DNA from: Chitinophaga sancti
GTDB taxonomy: Bacteria > Bacteroidota > Bacteroidia > Chitinophagales > Chitinophagaceae
Assembly (NCBI RefSeq): GCF_034424315.1
Contig: NZ_CP139972.1
Location: 1-64,000 of the forward strand
Length of the DNA stretch: 64,000 bases
Reading direction: 5' to 3'
The translations under genes were made by a program, and so were the position numbers. The number at the start of each line of letters is the position of its first letter. The first letter of the stretch is position 1. This document shows positions 43,528 through 51,802 of this stretch, piece by piece. A model generated the notes under the pieces. It ran no database searches, was not told the DNA's origin, and saw only the letters and a program-made list of their open reading frames with translations.

Positions 43528-44088
43528 ATGTCGGCATTAGATTGGAAACTGCTTGAGTCAAAGTATCTTTTTAGAAGTAATTGGTTAACAGCCCGCGAAG
43601 ATAAATGCGAGACCCCACAGGGAAAGATTGTTTCCCCGTACTATGTACTGGAATACAATGACTGGGTGAATTGCGTAGCCCTGGATGAGCAGGGCAGGGT
43701 GATCATGGTGAAACAATACCGTCATGGCATCCGGCAGACCTTACTGGAGATCCCGGGTGGTACCATGGATAACGATGATCCTTCTCCTGAATACGCCATG
43801 CGTCGTGAACTGCTGGAAGAAACAGGTTACGAATTTGAGCAGCTGATCAACCTGGGTAAGATCGCCCCGAACCCTGCGAGCAGCAATAACATCACGCATA
43901 TGTTCCTGGCTACGGGAGGGAAGAAAGTACAGGAGCAGGACCTGGATGAGAATGAAGAAATTGAAATCGTGTTGCTGGAAATGGAGGAGCTGAAGGCGAT
44001 GCTGAAGAAGAATGAGCTGTTGCAAAGTCTGCACGTTACCTGCATTTTCTATGCATTGTTAAAGTTGAAAGAACTGGCTATCGTATAA
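43528..44088 (+). CDS. NUDIX hydrolase, ADP-ribose pyrophosphatase-like
   Basis: 186 residues. The Nudix box is IPGGTMDNDDPSPEYAMRRE followed by LLEETGYE; the core RELLEETG is complete, while one residue is inserted and Asp replaces the first Glu compared with the strict G-x5-E-x7-REUxEExGU. The N-terminal beta-strands (YYVLEYNDWVNCVALDEQGR and MVKQYRHGIRQTLLEIPGG) are those of ADP-ribose/sugar nucleotide pyrophosphatases. Third gene of the ABC-YfiT-NUDIX unit, ending in the shared terminator. Substrate is inferred only from similarity. Confidence 0.88.
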   Translation: MSALDWKLLESKYLFRSNWLTAREDKCETPQGKIVSPYYVLEYNDWVNCVALDEQGRVIMVKQYRHGIRQTLLEIPGGTMDNDDPSPEYAMRRELLEETGYEFEQLINLGKIAPNPASSNNITHMFLATGGKKVQEQDLDENEEIEIVLLEMEELKAMLKKNELLQSLHVTCIFYALLKLKELAIV

Positions 44089-44126
44089 ATAAATAGGCCC
44101 CTTCATACGAAGGGGCCTATTTATTT
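44087..44126. terminator. Bidirectional terminator between NUDIX gene and folC
   Basis: An 18-bp perfect stem AAATAAATAGGCCCCTTC/GAAGGGGCCTATTTATTT with loop ATAC. It overlaps the last bases of both converging genes, including both stop codons. Confidence 0.93.
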
Positions 44127-45411
44127 ACATCGCTTCTCCTACTATAAAGAAACTACCACATACCAGTATCACATCTTCCTCATGCGCATGCTGCTTTGCA
44201 GCCTGGAATGCCTGTTGCACAGTGGGATAAGCTTTTCCTCTCAGCCCCGCTGCTGTGCCCATTTCTGCGAGTTCATGTTCATCCAGTGCCCTCGGAATCT
44301 GTGCTCTTGTAAAATAATAGGTAGCCGCTGCAGGAAATAATTTTAAGACCTTACTAACTTCCTTGTCTTTTACGAAACCGGTCACGATATGCAAATGCCG
44401 GTAGGTCATATGTTCCAGCTGACCCACGATCTCACCAATACCGGCTTCATTGTGGCCCACATCAAAGATGGTGAGCGGCTGCTGTGCTACCACATCCCAC
44501 CGGCCTCTCAGCCCCGTTAATTTTTTTACATGACTGAGTGCTGTTCTTACTCCTTCATCGGGCAGTTCCCATCCGGCCTGTTGCAATACTTTTACGGCAC
44601 TCAGTACACCCATAATATTCTTCACCTGGTATTGTCCGCTCAGGTCTGGTTTAAGATCCCATACCTGCTCGCTATGTTGCGGGCGTAACTGAATGTGCAG
44701 ATGCCCCTTTGCCAGGTCATTGTCCTGCACCAACCAGTGCTGGTCAGCAAAGGTGATGGGGGCTTCCATGGCTTTTGCTTTATCAATGAATACCTGCTCT
44801 ACTTCTGTTTGTGTCTGTGCAATGACCACCGGAATATTCGGCTTGATGATACCCGCTTTCTCACCGGCTATTTCAGGCAGGGTATTCCCCAGCATGGCCA
44901 TGTGGTCATAACTGATATTGGTAATGACAGACAGTTCAGGAGTAATGATATTGGTGCTATCTAAACGGCCACCAAGGCCTACTTCAATAATGGCAATGTC
45001 CACCTGTTCCAGCGCAAAATACTGGAAGGCCATGGCTACGGTGAGCTCAAAAAAAGAAGGATCGAGTTCTTCGATAGAGGCTTGTACCTGCTGTACAAAT
45101 TCTACGATAAACTCCTGGTCGATCATCTCTCCGTTGATGCGGATGCGCTCCCTGAAATCCTTCAGGTGCGGGGATGTATACAAGCCTGTCTTGTATCCCG
45201 CCTGTTGAAAAATGGCTGCCAGCATATGGCTGGTAGAGCCCTTACCGTTAGTACCGGCTACGTGAACTGTTTTGAACAGGTGCTGGGGATTTCCCAGTTG
45301 TTCGCATAAAGCAATGGTATTATGCAGGTCTTTTCTGAAGGCACTTGCCCCTACGCGGGTGAACATGGGCAGGCGCTCATACAGGTAGTCCAGAGTTTGT
45401 TGGTAGTTCAT
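44125..45411 (-). CDS. folC: Bifunctional folylpolyglutamate/dihydrofolate synthase
   Basis: 428 residues from the ATG at 45411 (MNYQQTLDYLYERLPMF). Adds glutamate to dihydropteroate and to folates. ATP loop VAGTNGKGSTSHMLAAIFQQ near 49-68, then TGLYTSPHLKDFRERIRING, VGLGGRLDSTN and a C-terminal domain with IFDVGHNEAGIGEIVGQLEH and VLVCGSFFIVGEAM. Length fits. A perfect TAnnTTTG box (TACTTTTG, minus strand) ends 3 nt before the ATG, so the message could be leaderless, though this may be chance. Single gene. Confidence 0.95.
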   Translation of the reverse strand: MNYQQTLDYLYERLPMFTRVGASAFRKDLHNTIALCEQLGNPQHLFKTVHVAGTNGKGSTSHMLAAIFQQAGYKTGLYTSPHLKDFRERIRINGEMIDQEFIVEFVQQVQASIEELDPSFFELTVAMAFQYFALEQVDIAIIEVGLGGRLDSTNIITPELSVITNISYDHMAMLGNTLPEIAGEKAGIIKPNIPVVIAQTQTEVEQVFIDKAKAMEAPITFADQHWLVQDNDLAKGHLHIQLRPQHSEQVWDLKPDLSGQYQVKNIMGVLSAVKVLQQAGWELPDEGVRTALSHVKKLTGLRGRWDVVAQQPLTIFDVGHNEAGIGEIVGQLEHMTYRHLHIVTGFVKDKEVSKVLKLFPAAATYYFTRAQIPRALDEHELAEMGTAAGLRGKAYPTVQQAFQAAKQHAHEEDVILVCGSFFIVGEAM

Positions 45412-45438
45412 GCACAAAAGTAAATGAAATTAAAAGTA

Positions 45439-45480
45439 AAATAAAAAGGCTTGTGTCGTAAAACACAAGCCTTTTTATTT
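45439..45480 (-). terminator. Terminator of the DUF5723 gene
   Basis: 18-bp perfect stem AAATAAAAAGGCTTGTGT/ACACAAGCCTTTTTATTT, loop CGTAAA, T-rich on both strands. It lies between the DUF5723 stop and the folC start. Confidence 0.92.
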
Positions 45481-45496
45481 AGAAAAATTAAATCAC

Positions 45497-46972
45497 TTAG
45501 AACTGTGCTGCAGGACATCCCAGCAGGGTCTTACCAAATCTCATTGGAACCAGGCGCAGTGCCACAAAGCCATCCAGCCTGTTCTTGTTCTTCTGGAACA
45601 GATTGGACAAAACTGTGTTTGAGCCAATCACCAGCGGACCCAGACGGAAGCCGGCACCCATATCAAACTGCGTATGATTATTAACATCGATGGGAATATA
45701 CACACCAAAATGACGGCCATCATAGCGCGGCGTCAAAGTGAAGTGAGAAACCATGTAAGTCTTGCTTGCATCATAACGGCCACTGTTCAATGACATTACC
45801 GCAGCACCATTGACAAAGAAGCGGGCATCAATGTTGTAATCGAACATGATGTTCAGTGCAGCGGGCAGGTTCATACGGAATTTCTCATCGCTTGCAATCG
45901 GCGTAAAGTATTGTTGCAGGCGGCGGTAATAAGACTGCCAGCCTTCCCCCTTTCTCATTTTGATCTGGTTCGGATTAATGTTATTAGCGATCAGACTGAG
46001 GTCGGTATTAGACGCTACTTTCTTGTAAGTAATACCACCGAAGTCAGTAATACTTACACCCAATCTCATCTTATAATCGTCCCCTTCAGGATTCCAGTCC
46101 ATTTCGTCATAGCCCTGCAAACCATCCATTTCTGCTCTCCATTCGTACACCAAACCGATATCCATACCCAGGCCCCAGTTGCCGGTAAACGGCTTGTAAT
46201 TGCTGGTATTTGGTTTTTTCCAGTTGTTGATACCGTCGTTGTACCCTAATTTCAGGGTACCGCTATAAATGTTTGCATTGGTAGCGGTGTTCATGGTAAA
46301 GCTTGCATCTTCTACCTGTGCGTAGCCGGCAGCGATACCATTCAATATTTTCAGGGTCACACCTCCTTTCAGGAGGTGCATACCATCGTCTTTGATGATC
46401 TGCGCATAACTGATGTCGTATTCATTCCACATATGAAAGCTGCCGCTGGCTACCTGCATATCGAAACGCTGGTTGTTATACGTAGCATTCGGAAAGTTGT
46501 TCGCAAAGAAGTTCGCAACGTCGGTATTCATGCCACCGCCATTAGCTTGTGCACGCACTCGCCATATGAAAGCGATTGCCCTCGATTCGTTGAATGAGTG
46601 CATGTAGGACGGCATCATTACATCCATGTTTCCCCACCCGAATTGTCTTCCTGTAGACACGGTGTCCAGGAAATAATCCCTGTTACGTTTTAGTCCTCCA
46701 ATTGAATCTGGTGGATGGAAGATCAGCGACTTCGGAAAGCTTGCATAGGTGTTTCCTAAAGCGGCGTTTACGCCTGCTACGTTAATGTCCCACTTGAAGT
46801 GCGTGCCGGCAGCCATTGCAGGGTTGGAAGGTATTCCATAAATCCCGGCGTAATGACTGTTTGCATACCCGCCCATGTTCATATTCATCTGGGCCTTTGC
46901 CTTATATGGCTCGATTAAAGATATGGCAATGACAGTTGTAAGGCCTAAGGCTCGAATTACTCTAAACAGCAT
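45497..46972 (-). CDS. DUF5723 family outer-membrane protein
   Basis: 491 residues. Signal peptide MLFRVIRALGLTTVIAISLI and following residues end at KAKAQ. The mature protein starts MNMNMGGYANSHYAGIYGIP with SNPAMAAG, the pattern of Bacteroidota barrel proteins where NPA near the start marks the family, and continues with many amphipathic strands to a C-terminal VALRLVPMRFGKTLLGC. Proteins of this family are predicted barrels in the outer membrane without known function; they are not TonB receptors. Single gene with a strong terminator. No role is suggested by neighbours. Confidence 0.82.
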   Translation of the reverse strand: MLFRVIRALGLTTVIAISLIEPYKAKAQMNMNMGGYANSHYAGIYGIPSNPAMAAGTHFKWDINVAGVNAALGNTYASFPKSLIFHPPDSIGGLKRNRDYFLDTVSTGRQFGWGNMDVMMPSYMHSFNESRAIAFIWRVRAQANGGGMNTDVANFFANNFPNATYNNQRFDMQVASGSFHMWNEYDISYAQIIKDDGMHLLKGGVTLKILNGIAAGYAQVEDASFTMNTATNANIYSGTLKLGYNDGINNWKKPNTSNYKPFTGNWGLGMDIGLVYEWRAEMDGLQGYDEMDWNPEGDDYKMRLGVSITDFGGITYKKVASNTDLSLIANNINPNQIKMRKGEGWQSYYRRLQQYFTPIASDEKFRMNLPAALNIMFDYNIDARFFVNGAAVMSLNSGRYDASKTYMVSHFTLTPRYDGRHFGVYIPIDVNNHTQFDMGAGFRLGPLVIGSNTVLSNLFQKNKNRLDGFVALRLVPMRFGKTLLGCPAAQF

Positions 46973-47142
46973 ATATCTAATTAGTTGGCAGTTCGGTTTT
47001 CTCCCCTATAACGCAAAAAGTACCTGGATATTGGCGAGCGCTACAAAAGAATTTCCCATGCAAATATATCTAAATATATTATTGATATTAAATTATGTTA
47101 TTACAAATGAGGATTCAATGAGCTATTTTAGTGTATGCGCAA

Positions 47143-47177
47143 AAAAATCCCTTCCTGATGTGGGAAGGGATTTTTCT
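47143..47177. terminator. Terminator of tonB
   Basis: AAAAATCCCTTCC/GGAAGGGATTTTT, 13-bp perfect stem, loop of 7 nt, T-runs on both strands. Confidence 0.9.
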
Positions 47178-47195
47178 TTATATTATTATTATCGC

Positions 47196-48104
47196 TTACT
47201 GCACTTTGAAGAAGAAGCGAATAGTTGCATATTGAATATCCGGTGCGTCAGCATTCACATTGTATTTCAATTCTTTTGCGCCTCTGATTGCGGTGGCAAT
47301 ATTGCGTGGGTTACTTAAAGTAGAACCTTTCAATGAGTGTGTAGCTTCAATTACATTTCCGCTTCTGTCAACTTTAATATTTACAGCCACATATCCTGAT
47401 TCATCGCCATCGTAAGTAAGGTTTGGTCTGCTGATGAGGCTACGGCCATTCAGCCGGAAATCTGACTTACCACCACCTAAACCACCGCCGGTATAACCGC
47501 TGGCGTTTGGATCGCCATTGATCTGGCCACGGTCACCGGGCTTGCCGGTATTTCCTTCACCGGTGGAATTGTTAGAACCATTGGCATTGTTACCGCTGTT
47601 ATTGCCGGTAAAAGTACCGCCACCGAATACAGCTTTTGCTGTCTTTGGCTTTTCAACCGCCACGGGGTTATTTTCAGAAGTTTTCTTCGTCGTTTTTGCT
47701 GGTTTGGAATCCAGGTTTTTGGCTACTTCCTTTGGTTTTTCTACCGGTTTTTCTGGTTTGTTCACTTCAGGAGCGTCCTCTTTATCCTGGGTTGCGATAT
47801 CTTCCTGGGTAGAATTATCCTGGCTGGGTACCGGCTCGTTCTGTGGAGTGGAAGCATTTGCAGCGTCAGCACTGGGCGGGTTGGGGTTGAGAGGCTGCTC
47901 GTCGCCCATACCATCGTCGGAAGTACCGAGATTTACCTCCATGCCCAGGTCCTGGTTAGGGAGCGGGGGCGGTGCGGAAAATCCACCGAGGATCAATGCT
48001 AATAAGACCAATGCATGCACAGCAATAGTAACACCTACTGCCTTTATATTTTTGTCAGTATTGTTTTCTTTTTGAGTCGTAAACTTTTCCTTTTGTTGCT
48101 GCAT
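47196..48104 (-). CDS. TonB-like energy transducer
   Basis: 302 residues. One membrane anchor at about 22-41 (AVGVTIAVHALVLLALILGG), including the His of the TonB anchor. Then a long low-complexity spanner rich in Pro, Lys, Glu, Asn and Gly (KPEKPVEKPKEVAKN; GNNSGNNANGSNNSTGEG) and a C-terminal domain YVAVNIKVDRSGNVIEATHS to IQYATIRFFFKVQ. It transmits proton-motive force from ExbB/ExbD to outer-membrane receptors; three receptors or SusC proteins occur in this window, but pairing is unknown. exbB and exbD would lie upstream on the same strand in many relatives but are absent here. Confidence 0.88.
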   Translation of the reverse strand: MQQQKEKFTTQKENNTDKNIKAVGVTIAVHALVLLALILGGFSAPPPLPNQDLGMEVNLGTSDDGMGDEQPLNPNPPSADAANASTPQNEPVPSQDNSTQEDIATQDKEDAPEVNKPEKPVEKPKEVAKNLDSKPAKTTKKTSENNPVAVEKPKTAKAVFGGGTFTGNNSGNNANGSNNSTGEGNTGKPGDRGQINGDPNASGYTGGGLGGGKSDFRLNGRSLISRPNLTYDGDESGYVAVNIKVDRSGNVIEATHSLKGSTLSNPRNIATAIRGAKELKYNVNADAPDIQYATIRFFFKVQ

Positions 48105-48327
48105 AAGCCAAAAATAAGATATTTTCTAATACGTATAGCTGGCGATCAGTATTGTGTGGTTTTTAGGGAAAAAATACCCTGATGCCGGAACCTGCCCCGT
48201 TTTGATCTTCTAAATAATACCCTTGCCTGTTCCCTTCTAATATCAGAAACCATTCCAAATGCGGTTTGACAAGATACTTTTCCAAAACAGTGATTACTAG
48301 CATTAATGACCGACTAGTGCATAGGCC

Positions 48328-48344
48328 GATACCTATTAGGTATC
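48328..48344. promoter_or_regulatory. 17-bp perfect palindrome, possible operator
   Basis: GATACCTATTAGGTATC: 8-bp arms around one T. Size and symmetry fit a dimeric regulator site. It lies 190 nt before the promoter -33 element of the MFS gene. Confidence 0.55.
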
Positions 48345-48365
48345 ATTGCCAGATCATTATTATCT

Positions 48366-48422
48366 TATCACGATAAGGTCACTTCATTATCCTTTGGATA
48401 TTGAGGTGACCTTATCGTGATA
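48366..48422. repeat. Large inverted repeat (17-bp perfect, 21-bp stem)
   Basis: Arms 48366-48386 and 48402-48422: TATCACGATAAGGTCAC is matched exactly by GTGACCTTATCGTGATA, and 4 further pairs (one G-T) extend the stem to a 15-nt loop. No T-run follows on either strand, so it is not an ordinary terminator. It may be an operator pair, a remnant of a mobile element or a structured RNA. Confidence 0.7.
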
Positions 48423-48536
48423 TAGAGGTGCCAGTTTAATGTAAGACAAGGAGCGAATCTTACCTATGTCTTTCCTGCCTGTTTCAACAGACTCCGCCTG
48501 CCCCGGAAACTTATTTTTGGGCGGAGGTCAGGACGA

Positions 48537-48567
48537 TTTTAAATCGGAATAATTCTAATTACCTTTG
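48537..48567 (+). promoter_or_regulatory. Promoter of the MFS gene
   Basis: TACCTTTG at 48560-48567 is a perfect -7 box. TTTT at 48537-48540, 19 nt upstream, stands for the -33 TTTG. Transcription start near 48572 leaves a leader of about 27 nt before the TTG start. Confidence 0.6.
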
Positions 48568-48598
48568 CGGTGATTTTTGCTTTTAAAACCTCGTTCTC

Positions 48599-49825
48599 TT
48601 GTTTTCTCTGTATAAAAAGGCCTATGCGGGCTTATCGACCTCAACCTGGATACTTGCTGTTGTGCTCCTGATCAATCGCTGTGGTGCCATGGTCATCCCT
48701 TTTATGACCGTCTACCTCACCCAGCAGCTTCATTTTTCGGTACAGCAGGCGGGCCTGGTCATGACCTGCTACGGTATCGGTGGTATTGTCGGCGCTTTTT
48801 CCGGTGGGCGCTTGTCCGACCGGTATGGTTTTTACCCCGTACAGTTTTGGAGCCTGCTCCTGCAGGGATTGATCTTCTTAGTGCTTGGGCAGATGCATAC
48901 CCTTCTGCAGTTCTGTATCTGCATATTTATCCTGAGCGCGGTGGGCGATGCATTTCGCCCGGCAAACACCGCTGCTACTGCGCATTATAGCAACCCGGAA
49001 AACAGGACAAGGTCTTATTCGCTGAACAGGCTGGCCTCCAACCTCGGCTGGTCTATAGGCCCGGCAGTGGGAGGGATTGTAGCCAGTTTTAGTTATCACC
49101 TGCTTTTTTGGGTGGATGGGCTTACCTGCATAGTGGCTATCCTGTTCATGCGTTTCTTTATTCCCCCCGTTCGTGTAGCGCCCAAAATACAGGAGGTCAA
49201 AGAACAACCTGCTGTCAAAACCGCGAGCGTATATAAAGATGGGGTTTACCTCACCTTTATCGCGCTCAGCATCCTGTTTACGACTGGTTTCTTACAGTTA
49301 TCTACCATGGTTGCTTTATATTTTAAAGAGGTGCTTCACCTGGAGGAAGCGCAGATCGGGATGGTGTTAGGGATCAATGGGTTACTGGTGGCTGCCATTG
49401 AAATGGTGCTGATTTATAAAATTGAAAACAGGAAGCATCCGTTGGAATTCATGACCCGCGGGGTAGCATTGGCGAGTTTGGCATACCTGAGTTTTAATAT
49501 TCTGCCGGCTGCCGGCTTTGTAAGTATTGTCTTCATTGTTTTATTCACTGCCGGAGAGATGTTAAGCATTCCTTTTATGACTGCGTTCTTTATCAGCAGG
49601 AGCGGGGAGCATAACCGCGGGCAATATGCTGCATTGTATACGGTTTCATTTGCCGTGTCTACTATCTTATCGCCTACCATTGGTTCCGCGATGATTGCGC
49701 ATTATGGCTTTAGGGTGTGGTGGTATGCGGCAGCGGGATTGTGCCTGGCTTCGGCGGTAGGGTTTAATTATTTGTATCAGAAGGTGATGGAGAAGAAGGG
49801 GAGTTATGCGATGCAGCATCACTGA
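48599..49825 (+). CDS. MFS transporter
   Basis: 408 residues with about 12 membrane helices, of the multidrug-exporter (DHA1-like) kind. The loop after helix 2 holds GGRLSDRYGF, the MFS motif A. Helices include WILAVVLLINRCGAMVIPFM and AGFVSIVFIVLFTAGEMLSI. The start must be the TTG at 48599: the next in-frame ATG is inside helix 1 (residue 31), and an ordinary promoter lies at the right distance from TTG. The strong palindromes upstream suggest control by a local regulator that is not in view. It ends in a stem that overlaps its stop codon. Substrate unknown. Confidence 0.88.
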   Translation: MFSLYKKAYAGLSTSTWILAVVLLINRCGAMVIPFMTVYLTQQLHFSVQQAGLVMTCYGIGGIVGAFSGGRLSDRYGFYPVQFWSLLLQGLIFLVLGQMHTLLQFCICIFILSAVGDAFRPANTAATAHYSNPENRTRSYSLNRLASNLGWSIGPAVGGIVASFSYHLLFWVDGLTCIVAILFMRFFIPPVRVAPKIQEVKEQPAVKTASVYKDGVYLTFIALSILFTTGFLQLSTMVALYFKEVLHLEEAQIGMVLGINGLLVAAIEMVLIYKIENRKHPLEFMTRGVALASLAYLSFNILPAAGFVSIVFIVLFTAGEMLSIPFMTAFFISRSGEHNRGQYAALYTVSFAVSTILSPTIGSAMIAHYGFRVWWYAAAGLCLASAVGFNYLYQKVMEKKGSYAMQHH

Positions 49826-49874
49826 TGGATATTAAAAAAGGCAAACTTTACAGTTTACCTTTTTTAATATCCAT
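49825..49874. terminator. Bidirectional terminator between the MFS and radical SAM genes
   Basis: ATGGATATTAAAAAAGG/CCTTTTTTAATATCCAT, 17-bp perfect, with a further AAAC/GTTT after one mismatch, and loop TTTACA. Confidence 0.88.
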
Positions 49875-49892
49875 ATAAATGTTTTCCTCTCC

Positions 49893-51191
49893 TTAATAAT
49901 GCGCAAAATCCTGCGTATAATCTCCTTTGATCCTCTCAATTGGGGGATTAAAATATCCATACTTCAAATGCGGGAACTCTTCCAGTATCAACTCCTGCAA
50001 CTGCTTCACACCCAAACACTCTCCCGTCTCCGTAATCCCTAACCGACCCAAATACCAATCCGGATCAATATTAAAATTCCGCCACTGGATCATCTTCAAA
50101 TTCGTATCCCTGATCAACTTCCTCAAGGCCTCATATTCATCTGCACTATCCGTCATCCCCGGAAACACAAAATAGTTGATTGAAGTCCACCCGCCAAACT
50201 CATTCACCACCTTCAAACTTTCCACTATATCCTCAAACTGGTAATTATTCGGCCTGTAATAAGGTGTATAATATTTCTCCTGCGCAGAATTCAGGCTCAC
50301 CCGGATACTATTCAATCCCACCTTGCACAATTCACGCACCGCATCTGGCTTACTACCATTCGTATTGATATTAATACTGCCCTTAGCAGTATGCTTTCTC
50401 ATTTCGATAATAGACTCACGAATCGTCTCCCACATCAGCAAAGGCTCCCCTTCACATCCCTGTCCATATGACACAATCGGGAAAGGCGCTGTTTCCAGGT
50501 GCGGTACTGTAAACTCCACAATCTCCTCCGCCGTAGGTTTAAACCGCAAACGATCCTGTGTAGACACGATCGACTCCTCTTCCGGCTGGAAAGAAATACA
50601 TCCTATACAATTCGCATTACATGCAGGCGAAGTAGGAATCGGACATTCCCAACGGCCCATAAAGTAATTACGTGCTGCCGGACAATGATAAGTCAGCGCA
50701 CAGTTATCAGCCAGGTGCTTCACCAGCCTGTTATGCGGATATGCCTTTATCAATTCCTTTACACCGTCTTTCACTTTCTTCTCATCAAAACCACCACATT
50801 CCTGCCTGATATCCTGCTCAATCCTCACTGCAGGCACATAAAACTTCCCATCCAGCCAACCTACTGCTGTATAGCAGAACAAAGGCAGGGTAGGGGCATC
50901 CGGCATCGTTTCATACGCCGCTATATAAAAACCCGTATGCGCAGGCGGAATAAAGGCAGCTACCGCCCATCCTTTATCACACAACTGCATCTCACCTGTC
51001 TCGGCATTTAAACCAATTCCACGGCGACCAGGTAATTCATACAATGAGCCACCTTCCGGCAGTTCAATCCATTCGTCAAGTTCTATGGGCCACGCATCCC
51101 AGCCACTACGGCCGGTGGTGAGCATAGATGTATCTTCAAAAATATTCCCCTCTCCGTCGGAATATAAAATGTACGGCGACTGTTTTAACAT
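49893..51191 (-). CDS. Radical SAM protein with long N-terminal domain
   Basis: 432 residues. The iron-sulfur signature is Cys191, Cys195, Cys198 (ACNANCIGC), in the CxxxCxxC spacing. It is preceded by about 190 residues with no recognised domain (ILYSDGEGNIFEDTSML, GFYIAAYETM) and several Cys (Cys164, Cys169 region: NCALTYHC). The radical SAM barrel follows with VSYGQGCEGEPLLMWETIRE (SAM GGE-like region) and LNSIRVSLNSAQEKYY. No C-terminal SPASM Cys cluster is seen. Likely an oxidoreductase or modifying enzyme of unknown substrate. Third gene of the arginase-family operon, 12 nt after the preceding gene. Confidence 0.85.
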   Translation of the reverse strand: MLKQSPYILYSDGEGNIFEDTSMLTTGRSGWDAWPIELDEWIELPEGGSLYELPGRRGIGLNAETGEMQLCDKGWAVAAFIPPAHTGFYIAAYETMPDAPTLPLFCYTAVGWLDGKFYVPAVRIEQDIRQECGGFDEKKVKDGVKELIKAYPHNRLVKHLADNCALTYHCPAARNYFMGRWECPIPTSPACNANCIGCISFQPEEESIVSTQDRLRFKPTAEEIVEFTVPHLETAPFPIVSYGQGCEGEPLLMWETIRESIIEMRKHTAKGSININTNGSKPDAVRELCKVGLNSIRVSLNSAQEKYYTPYYRPNNYQFEDIVESLKVVNEFGGWTSINYFVFPGMTDSADEYEALRKLIRDTNLKMIQWRNFNIDPDWYLGRLGITETGECLGVKQLQELILEEFPHLKYGYFNPPIERIKGDYTQDFAHY

Positions 51192-51203
51192 ACTGAGTTG
51201 TGA

Positions 51204-51794
51204 TTAAAGCCTGCTCTTAAAAAATGCATTCATTTCAGCTTCCTTATCTGCACCGGGTTCATCCAAAACTTCCAGTTGCAGTACTTTGTTGTCTTTAAAA
51301 TCTATAGTGAGCAGGTCATTGCGTAAAATTAAGTTATTCAGGCGGCTCCAGCTAATCACCTTTTCTGAGAAGGTGGTAGGCAAAGTCGCCCCGTTGAGAT
51401 CTACCCTGATATACGAAGGCATGAAGATCTTGTACTCCGCATAGCCAATGTACGCCGCAGCGACTCCCGTCAGGAACAGGAAGCCTGCTGCCAGCGGTTG
51501 CATATGCGTCAATACAAACAGGCAACCTGTCAGGCAGGCGAAGGCCTGTACAGTACGGGCCAGGCTGTTGGCCGACTGTATATTCTTAAACCGCTTCATC
51601 ATAAAGGGAAACACCAGGCTCCCAATCCCCAGAAGAAAGAAGAAACCGGCTACTGCCCAGTTAGGATCCGGACGGTTGTAAACACCAATCGTAATCAGTA
51701 AAAAAAGAATGCCGATGAGGCCGTGCATTGCTGGTTGCATGCGCAGCCGGGTCATAGCATTGGGATGTAAAATTCTTATTCTATAAGATTGCAT
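51204..51794 (-). CDS. Hypothetical membrane protein
   Basis: 196 residues, starting MQSYRIRILHPNAMTRLRMQ. Four hydrophobic helices at about 24-38, 47-64, 82-96 and 103-118 and a C-terminal soluble beta-rich part (IRVDLNGATLPTTFSEKVIS, LLTIDFKDNKVLQLEVLDE). This is the layout of PH-like membrane proteins of unknown role. It lies 8 nt after the arginase-family gene and 12 nt before the radical SAM gene, so the three are one operon. Confidence 0.7.
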   Translation of the reverse strand: MQSYRIRILHPNAMTRLRMQPAMHGLIGILFLLITIGVYNRPDPNWAVAGFFFLLGIGSLVFPFMMKRFKNIQSANSLARTVQAFACLTGCLFVLTHMQPLAAGFLFLTGVAAAYIGYAEYKIFMPSYIRVDLNGATLPTTFSEKVISWSRLNNLILRNDLLTIDFKDNKVLQLEVLDEPGADKEAEMNAFFKSRL

Positions 51795-51802
51795 GTGTGA
51801 AA

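Larger units (their letters stand above)
48105..48598. other. Intergenic region with two strong palindromes
   Basis: 494 nt with no supported gene, between tonB (minus) and an MFS gene (plus). It holds the two palindromes listed separately and the MFS promoter. No terminator-like T-run follows the large palindrome. Confidence 0.6.

Noticed and set aside
46875..47318. 147-codon plus-strand frame between DUF5723 and tonB
   Set aside because: It is antisense to the N-terminus of the DUF5723 gene, crosses the tonB terminator and overlaps the tonB end; no domain.
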